NCBI GenBank assembly: GCA_016794485.1
Contig: JAEUHV010000167.1
Location: forward strand, 1 to 37,436
From: Planctomycetota bacterium
Lineage (GTDB): Bacteria > Planctomycetota > UBA1135 > UBA2386
DNA: 37,436 bases
Direction of reading: 5' to 3'
Made by a program: the position numbers and the translations under genes. The notes beneath the pieces are model-generated. The model saw nothing but the letters and a program-made list of their open reading frames with translations, was not told the origin of the DNA and ran no database searches. Numbering within the stretch: the first letter of the stretch is position 1; each line of letters opens with the position of its first letter. Of this stretch, positions 32,522 through 37,436 are shown in pieces.

Positions 32522-33130
32522 TCAGGCCTGCTGCAATGCACCGTCGGCGACGATGCCGATCGCCGCCATGCGTTCGATCCACGTCGCCAGCAGCGGCCAC
32601 GTGGCCGCGTCGTGCACCTGGCGGGCCACCGTCACGACTCCGGCGACGAAACGTTGCGGCGGCAGGCCTTCGGCGGCGCGGTTGAGCACCCACTGCGCGG
32701 CATGCTGGCGGCGGCCGTAGTGTTCGATCGCGCGTCGCGCGGTGCGCACGCCTTCGAGGTCGACCACGGGCGCGAATCCGCTGAGCAAGTCCGCCTCGGC
32801 GAACAGGCGGTCCCGGCGCAGCGCCTTCGGCACCAGCACACGGACCAGGCCGTCGAGCACGACGAACCCGCGCCGCCGTTCGATCGCGACGGTGGCCCGC
32901 GTGTTGACGAGTTGCGGCACCTGCGGCCGCAGATGGCGGTTGCGCGCTTCGTCGCTCATCGCGTCGTTGCAGGCGCGCACGAATGCGCCGAGCACCGGGC
33001 AGGCGCACCGCGGTTCGTCGCTGTGCGGCTCGCCGGCGAGCCACGCCACCATCTCCATCGCGCACATGCCGGCACCGCGGTCGGGATGGGAACCACGCTG
33101 CAGGGGATGTTGGTCGATCAGGCGTTGCAT
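32522..33130 (-). CDS. Conserved small protein with Cys motif, function unknown
   Basis: 202 residues, no signal peptide or membrane segment. The N-terminal third has a recognisable motif: GMCAMEMVAWLAGEPHSD followed by EPRCACPVLGAFVRACNDAM, DEARNRHLRPQVPQLVNTRAT. I recall similar short proteins with CLMEAVAYVAGE, HSDxPxCxCPV, FxRxWND and LRPLIPRLVGT patterns in actinobacteria and others, annotated only as hypothetical. The Cys pattern (C..ME, then CxCP) may bind metal or be redox active. The rest is Ala/Arg/Leu-rich and helical. No Shine-Dalgarno. A dyad lies 72 bases upstream in the 126-base gap after the phosphatase gene. Confidence 0.75.
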   Translation of the reverse strand: MQRLIDQHPLQRGSHPDRGAGMCAMEMVAWLAGEPHSDEPRCACPVLGAFVRACNDAMSDEARNRHLRPQVPQLVNTRATVAIERRRGFVVLDGLVRVLVPKALRRDRLFAEADLLSGFAPVVDLEGVRTARRAIEHYGRRQHAAQWVLNRAAEGLPPQRFVAGVVTVARQVHDAATWPLLATWIERMAAIGIVADGALQQA

Positions 33131-33201
33131 CGGGACGAACGGGGGCTCGCGGTTTCCTGGGGGCGCAGAACCCTACCCCATCCAAACGCACGCGGCCCGT
33201 C

Positions 33202-33214
33202 CGCGAAGTTCGCG
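33202..33214. promoter_or_regulatory. Dyad upstream of the Cys-motif gene
   Basis: CGCGAA-g-TTCGCG, a perfect 6-base inverted repeat around one base, 72 bases before the 202-residue gene. The centre is too tight for a hairpin but suits a dimeric repressor. The spacing fits an operator near a promoter; no -10 was found. Confidence 0.25.
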
Positions 33215-33256
33215 AGAGCGACCGGGGGCGCTGCCGCCCATGCCATCGCCGCTGGG

Positions 33257-34942
33257 TCAGGGCAGGCGGAACGAGGCTGGAACGGTGTCGCTGCTGCCGG
33301 CAGCCCGCGGCAAACCCAGCCGAGCGCGAAACCACGTCGCGCCGAACCCGGGCGTGATCGGTTGGTCCTCGACGACGCCGGCCGGCGCTCCACCACCGAT
33401 CGCGAACGCGACCACTTCGCGGTCGTAGGGATGAGGCGTGCCGTGCGAAGCCGGCGTGGTGCCATCGAGCCAGCCCGGCTTGATCACGAGCTGCACCTCG
33501 CCGGCCCGTCCCGGGGCCAGCGCCTTCTTCAGCGACTCGACGATCGGGTCGCCCGGCACGCGTCCGGCGAGCAGGTCGTCGGTCGCGTAGGCGGCGGCGA
33601 GGCCGGGCACCTTGGTCGCCGCGGCCGCGGCGATCTGGGCCGCTTCGAGCCGGACTTCGGCGAGCGACCGGCTGCCGCGAACGGCGTCGAGCAGCGCGTC
33701 GTCGAAGAAGATCGAGAACTCGCCGACGTGCGTCTGGTAGCGCTTGCCCGCCGCGGGCTCGCCGAACTTGTCGCGCAGCGCCTTCTCCACCGCGGCCCCG
33801 ACGAACGTCTGGATCGCGCCGCGGCCGGCGTCCTTGCCCTGGGCCTTGGCCCATTCCGGCGTCATGCCGACACCGTGGTCGGCCGTCAGGAACATCGCCC
33901 ATTGGCCGACCCCGACTTGCGCGTCGAGAAACTGCAGGAACGTCGCCAGTTCGCGGTCGAGCCGCAGCAGGGTGTCGCGGGCCTCGACCGAATCGGGCCC
34001 GAAGTAGTGGCCGACCAGGTCGGTCGACGAGAACGACACGCACAACACGTCCGGTGTGGTGTCGGCGCCGAGCCCCATGCCGCGCACCATCGCTTCGGCG
34101 GCGAGCCGCACCGCGGTGTTGCCGAACGGCGAGTTGTAGATCTGCGTGTAGTACTCGAGGCCCGGCTTGTTGCCGCCGCCGTCGAGCCAGGCCGGCAAGG
34201 TGCGTTGCCGCGAGCCGTTGAAGTGCGCCATCTCGTACGGACGGTCGTCGACGAGGTCCGCGTAGGCCGCGTCGGGCCCGCAGCGCTCCCACCGGGTGCG
34301 GAACCACTGGTCGACCACGGCGCGGCCGTTCCACAACTGCAACCACTGCGGCGTCGTCTGCGCCCACTTCGTGTTGGTGACGAAGCGGCCAGTTGCGTTC
34401 TCGCACCAGACCGCGAGGTCGGCGTGCGGCCCGGCCATGCAGATCGCGGAGCGGTCCTTCCACGCGACACTGCCGGCGAGGCTGCCGGGCACGCCGCGCT
34501 TGACCGACTCGGCCAACGTCGGCGCGAGCATGAGCCCCGGTCCACGGTCCTTGCCTTCGGGCAGGCCGGGCAACGCCGCGGCCTTCTCCTCGACGCAGTA
34601 GATCGCCTTCTGCTGCGCCGGGACCCACCACTTGTTGCGCACGATGCCGTGCACGTTCGCGGCGACGCCGGTGCCGACGGTCGCATGGCCCGGGCCGGTC
34701 TCGGTGCAAGCATGCTCGTAGGCACAATGGGTGAACGTCACGCCCTCGCGCGCGAGCCGGGCGAAGCCGCCGTCGGCGGCGAGGTGCGGCCGTCCCGCCG
34801 CGAACACCCAGGCCGCCAGCTGGTCGACCGCACCCAACACCACGAGCCGCGGCGGGGTGACGGACTTCTGGTCCTGGGCCCGGCCGCAGGCGGGCAGCAT
34901 CCCCACGAGCGACGCGATGGCAACGGCGACGGAAGGTCTCAT
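33257..34942 (-). CDS. PafA-like alkaline phosphatase family protein, secreted
   Basis: 561 residues. N-terminal signal with a possible lipobox LPAC at Cys19. The phosphodiesterase/phosphatase fold is set by D40 (AVDQLA), nucleophile T82 (TETGPGHATVGTG), N103 (RNKWW), K162 and R164 (WKDRS), D308 and H312 (SSTDLVGHYF), and D355-H356 (TADHGVG). K162 and R164 sit at the same numbers as in the well-studied PafA of Elizabethkingia, which marks it as a phosphate monoesterase rather than a nucleotide pyrophosphatase. Broad hydrolysis of phosphomonoesters in the periplasm is expected. The ATG overlaps the TIM-barrel gene stop by 4 bases. Confidence 0.93.
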   Translation of the reverse strand: MRPSVAVAIASLVGMLPACGRAQDQKSVTPPRLVVLGAVDQLAAWVFAAGRPHLAADGGFARLAREGVTFTHCAYEHACTETGPGHATVGTGVAANVHGIVRNKWWVPAQQKAIYCVEEKAAALPGLPEGKDRGPGLMLAPTLAESVKRGVPGSLAGSVAWKDRSAICMAGPHADLAVWCENATGRFVTNTKWAQTTPQWLQLWNGRAVVDQWFRTRWERCGPDAAYADLVDDRPYEMAHFNGSRQRTLPAWLDGGGNKPGLEYYTQIYNSPFGNTAVRLAAEAMVRGMGLGADTTPDVLCVSFSSTDLVGHYFGPDSVEARDTLLRLDRELATFLQFLDAQVGVGQWAMFLTADHGVGMTPEWAKAQGKDAGRGAIQTFVGAAVEKALRDKFGEPAAGKRYQTHVGEFSIFFDDALLDAVRGSRSLAEVRLEAAQIAAAAATKVPGLAAAYATDDLLAGRVPGDPIVESLKKALAPGRAGEVQLVIKPGWLDGTTPASHGTPHPYDREVVAFAIGGGAPAGVVEDQPITPGFGATWFRARLGLPRAAGSSDTVPASFRLP

Positions 34943-36117
34943 GCGCACAGCATCTTGGCGGCCCGTTCCAGCGTGCGCCACGGCAACAACCCGAGATGGT
35001 AGATCGCGATGCTGGCGACACCGGCCCGGGCGGCCAGGTCGCGTACCTTCACCAGGTCTTCGTCGGAAGTGAACTGCGGCGCCTTCGGCCACAGGCACAG
35101 CCGCTTGTCGGTGGCCGCGGCGAAACCCGGCGCGGCGAGCGCCTTGCCGATCGCCTCGGGCCCCTCGCCGTAGCACGTGAGCACACGTTCGTCGCCGGCC
35201 GGGAACGCCGCCGCGGCCACGTCGACGGCGAGCTGGCTGCCAGTGAACCACGCGTGTGGATGCACCTGCACCGCGCGCGCCGTCTCCGGCGTGGCGTCGA
35301 CGACGAGCCGGCCGAGTTCCTGCAGCGTGCGGGCGCGCACCGCCAGCACCGCGGCCAGCCATGCCGTGTCGAGTCCGGACGCGGCGAGGTCGGCTGGCCC
35401 CGATGGCTGTTTCGCCGGGGCCATCGCACAGCCGTCGCGCACGCCGCGCTGCACGAAGGCCACCACGGCCGCCCGCAGGCGTTCGGGATCGTGGCCGTCG
35501 TTCGCCAGGCGATTGGCGCAGGATGCGCAGAAGCACGCCGACAACGCGGCGTCGAGCAAGCCGGTCGGCGTGAAGCTCGCCTTGTCGTGATGGCTCGAGT
35601 GCTTCCAGCCCATCTGGCCGAGTGCTTCGAGCTCGACGGTGTGCACGCCGTGGTCCGCCAGGTCGCGCACCATCGCGACGGTGTACTGGCGCACCGCCGG
35701 TTGGGCCGGGCACAGCGCGTAGCGGTACAGGTCGCCGAACGCGTTCTCGACGCACTGTTCCGGATGCAAGGCGCCCAACCTCGAGTTGTGGGTGAACACG
35801 GTCCAGGCGCGCACCCGCAGGCCGTGCAGCGCGGCGTCGCGGACCAGCAGTTCGAGCGGCGACGGGCCCTTGGCAGGCACGCAACCCGACGGCTGCGGCT
35901 GCAACGGGCCGTAGTCGGCCCGCGGCCGGAAGTGCACGGTGCCGTCCTCGAGGAACCGCACCGGTCCCTCGGGATGCCAGGGCATCAGCCAGCGGCCGTC
36001 GTGGTAGCTGGTCGCCAGCGCGATCTCGGCGACGCCGAGATCGCGCAAGCGCCCGAGGCCACCGCAGCCCGAGAGCGCCTTCAGGTCGAACGGATGGGCG
36101 TAGACGCAGAGCTTCAC
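34939..36117 (-). CDS. TIM-barrel-like protein of unknown function
   Basis: 392 residues, no signal peptide. Begins MKLCVYAHPFDLKALSGCGG, then strand-helix units: VAEIALATSYHDGRWLMPW, LRVRAWTVFTHNS, VRQYTVAMVRDLADHGVHTVELEALGQM, DERVLTCYGEGPEAIGKAL, VASIAIYHLGLLPW. Such beta-alpha order and the conserved polar ends (ASYHDG, VFTHNS, ELEAL) resemble a sugar-acting TIM barrel; similar proteins in actinobacteria are annotated hypothetical. A CxxC motif (CFCASC, residues about 195-200) sits in a loop and may bind metal. No clear acid/base pair was identified. Overlaps the PafA-like gene and diverges from terC across an 86-base gap with a dyad. Confidence 0.75.
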   Translation of the reverse strand: MKLCVYAHPFDLKALSGCGGLGRLRDLGVAEIALATSYHDGRWLMPWHPEGPVRFLEDGTVHFRPRADYGPLQPQPSGCVPAKGPSPLELLVRDAALHGLRVRAWTVFTHNSRLGALHPEQCVENAFGDLYRYALCPAQPAVRQYTVAMVRDLADHGVHTVELEALGQMGWKHSSHHDKASFTPTGLLDAALSACFCASCANRLANDGHDPERLRAAVVAFVQRGVRDGCAMAPAKQPSGPADLAASGLDTAWLAAVLAVRARTLQELGRLVVDATPETARAVQVHPHAWFTGSQLAVDVAAAAFPAGDERVLTCYGEGPEAIGKALAAPGFAAATDKRLCLWPKAPQFTSDEDLVKVRDLAARAGVASIAIYHLGLLPWRTLERAAKMLCA

Positions 36118-36151
36118 CGCGGCAGCGTAGGAACGGATCCAGTGCCGCGCA

Positions 36152-36167
36152 CCATCGAGTTCGATGG
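36152..36167. promoter_or_regulatory. Operator-like dyad between divergent genes
   Basis: CCATCGA-gt-TCGATGG, a perfect 7-base inverted repeat with a 2-base centre, in the 86-base gap between the TIM-barrel gene (start 36117, minus) and terC (start 36204, plus), 37 bases before the terC ATG. Position and symmetry fit a regulator that controls both directions. No known factor is matched. Confidence 0.35.
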
Positions 36168-36203
36168 CAGGCGGCCCGAGGCGTCGCTAGCCTGCTCCGC
36201 CCG

Positions 36204-37133
36204 ATGCTCGCCCTCAGTTCACCGCTCCAGTGGGGCCTGTTCCTCGCCTTCATCGGCGTGATGCTCGCCCTCGACCTCGGCGTCTTCCACAAGAAGGCGC
36301 ACGTGCCGTCGTTCCGCGAAGCGCTCGGCTGGACCGCGGTGTGGGCGACGCTGGCGGTGTGCTTCGGCGGCTGGCTCGGCTTCTCGCAGGGCCAGCAGCC
36401 GATGGTCGAGTTCTACACCGGCTACGTGATCGAACTGTCGCTGTCGATGGACAACGTGTTCGTGTTCGTGCTGATCCTGGCCGGACTGAAGATCCCGCGC
36501 GAGTTCCAGCACCGGGTGCTGTTCTGGGGTGTGCTGACCGCACTCGTGCTGCGCGGCGCGATGATCCTCGGCGGGGCCGCCCTGGTCGCGAAGTACCACT
36601 TCGTGCTCTACGGCTTCGGCGCGTTCCTGGTGTGGATGGGCCTCAAGCTGCTGTTCGGCGGCGGCGACGACGACGCCGACGGCCAGAAGTCGGAAGGGCG
36701 GCTGATGCAGTTCCTGCGCCGGCGACTGCGCGTCACCGACGAACTGCACGGCATGAAGTTCTTCGTGGTGAAGGACGGCAAGCGCGTCGGCACGCCGCTG
36801 TTGCTCGCATTGATCATGGTCGAGATCTCCGACGTCGTGTTCGCGGTCGACTCGATCCCGGCGATCTTCGCCGTCACGCAGGACCCGTTCCTGGTGTTCA
36901 CCGCGAACGTGTTCGCGATCCTCGGGCTGCGGTCGTTGTTCTTCGTGCTGGCCGGCATGCTCGACCGCTTCCGTTACCTCAAGTACGGCCTCGCCATCGT
37001 GCTCACCTTCGTCGGCTGCAAGCTGCTGCTGCTCGACGTCGTGCACGTCGATGCGTTGCTGTCGCTCGGCATCGTGGTCGGTGTGCTCGGCACCTCGGCC
37101 GTGGTCTCGCTGGCCAAGACCCACCACTCGTGA
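36204..37133 (+). CDS. TerC family integral membrane protein (Alx-like)
   Basis: 309 residues with about 8 membrane segments. The two family motifs with conserved Asp are present: SLSMDNVFVF (80-88, D83) and DVVFAVDSIPA. TerC/Alx proteins take part in manganese export and metal loading of exported proteins and in pH or tellurite stress. The loop FGGGDDDADGQKSEG is acidic. Some relatives are controlled by the yybP-ykoY manganese riboswitch, but the 86-base upstream gap shows none. The ATG at 36204 lacks a Shine-Dalgarno. The stop overlaps the next gene (GTGA). Confidence 0.95.
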   Translation: MLALSSPLQWGLFLAFIGVMLALDLGVFHKKAHVPSFREALGWTAVWATLAVCFGGWLGFSQGQQPMVEFYTGYVIELSLSMDNVFVFVLILAGLKIPREFQHRVLFWGVLTALVLRGAMILGGAALVAKYHFVLYGFGAFLVWMGLKLLFGGGDDDADGQKSEGRLMQFLRRRLRVTDELHGMKFFVVKDGKRVGTPLLLALIMVEISDVVFAVDSIPAIFAVTQDPFLVFTANVFAILGLRSLFFVLAGMLDRFRYLKYGLAIVLTFVGCKLLLLDVVHVDALLSLGIVVGVLGTSAVVSLAKTHHS

Positions 37134-37436
37134 ACGCCCTCCGCCTGGTTGTCCTGCTCGCCGTCGCGTCGTGCGCCGGCACCCCCGTGGTCGCCGACCG
37201 CGCCCTGCACTCCGCTCGAGGCACCCTGGTCGCCAGGCTCGTCGCCGAGCCGCTGGATCCAGCGCGCCACGCCGCGACGTGCAAGCCGTGGCATCAGCTG
37301 TTCGCGCCGGACGGCCGGCAACTCACCAAGGACCTCGGCGGCGAATACGAGCACCACCGCGGCTTGTTCGTCGGCTGGAACCAGGTGCGCTGCGGCGACA
37401 CCCGTTTCGACTTCAGGCACTGCCGGCAGGGAGAGT
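37130..37436 (+). CDS. DUF6807 (PmoA-like) lipoprotein, 3' end cut by window edge
   Basis: 102 codons to the edge, open frame. GTG start at 37130 overlaps the terC stop. Lipobox VASC with Cys15. The mature part has the DUF6807 signature KPWHQLFAPDGRQLTKDLG and EYEHHRGLFVGWNQV, with its Asp/Glu, double-His and Trp pattern. The family, sometimes called PmoA-like though unrelated to the methane monooxygenase subunit, is abundant in planctomycetes and verrucomicrobia, and its function is unknown. The remainder lies beyond the window. Confidence 0.85.
   Translation, partial: MNALRLVVLLAVASCAGTPVVADRALHSARGTLVARLVAEPLDPARHAATCKPWHQLFAPDGRQLTKDLGGEYEHHRGLFVGWNQVRCGDTRFDFRHCRQGE

Noticed and set aside
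36118..36203. yybP-ykoY manganese riboswitch upstream of terC
   Set aside because: The gap of 86 bases shows no paired loops or conserved L1/L3 sequence of that class, and is short for one.

Overview
The window is about 70% G+C, almost entirely coding, and comes from a Gram-negative-type bacterium. Five proteins carry clear lipoprotein signal peptides and many others carry Sec signals. A member of the Planctomycetota or a close relative fits best: there is a DUF6807 (PmoA-like) lipoprotein start, a 14-repeat FG-GAP propeller lipoprotein, tandem carboxypeptidase-regulatory-like surface proteins, secreted exopeptidases and many translationally coupled genes. The phylum is inferred from gene content only. 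I see no mobile element, CRISPR array, tRNA or rRNA, and no gene-free stretch longer than about 240 bases.

Layout. (1) 1-1446, minus: signal recognition particle GTPase Ffh, cut by the left edge; a small lipoprotein diverges from it. (2) 9303-2213, minus: FG-GAP lipoprotein, sugar-phosphate nucleotidyltransferase, YtcJ-type amidohydrolase, sulfur transferase LarE and an M28 peptidase, closely packed. (3) 12907-9457, minus: RlmI-like rRNA methyltransferase, ThiS, ThiG, CPBP membrane protease and gamma-carbonic-anhydrase-like protein, mostly joined by 4-base overlaps. (4) 12978-14501: a patch unlike the rest, with a lower-GC orphan gene that has a strong Shine-Dalgarno, a small membrane protein and a possible 26-residue Lys/Ala peptide. 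(5) 21065-14529, minus: a secreted helical-repeat protein, a coiled-coil membrane protein, IspA, Dxs, NadK and a lipoprotein. IspA-Dxs-NadK is a core of the isoprenoid precursor pathway, and NadK makes the NADP that the next enzyme (Dxr) needs in reduced form. (6) 25266-21198, minus: an unknown secreted protein and a TPR lipoprotein with an HExxH motif. (7) 25508-29654, plus: two paralogous membrane-anchored multi-domain proteins. (8) 36117-29670, minus: TIM-barrel-like protein, PafA-like phosphatase, a Cys-motif protein of unknown function, a small membrane-anchored protein and a DPP4-type peptidase. (9) 36204 to the right edge, plus: TerC membrane protein overlapping a DUF6807 lipoprotein.

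Taken together this is mostly housekeeping (protein targeting, thiamine, isoprenoid, NADP, rRNA modification) mixed with periplasmic hydrolysis of peptides and phosphate esters (M28, DPP4, PafA-like, HExxH protein). No single clearly new system stands out. The best leads are the TPR-HExxH lipoprotein, the tandem paralogue pair with a shared central module, a LarE with three cysteines suggesting an Fe-S cluster, the atypical gene at 12978-13532, the Lys/Ala micropeptide, and the 202-residue Cys-motif protein.
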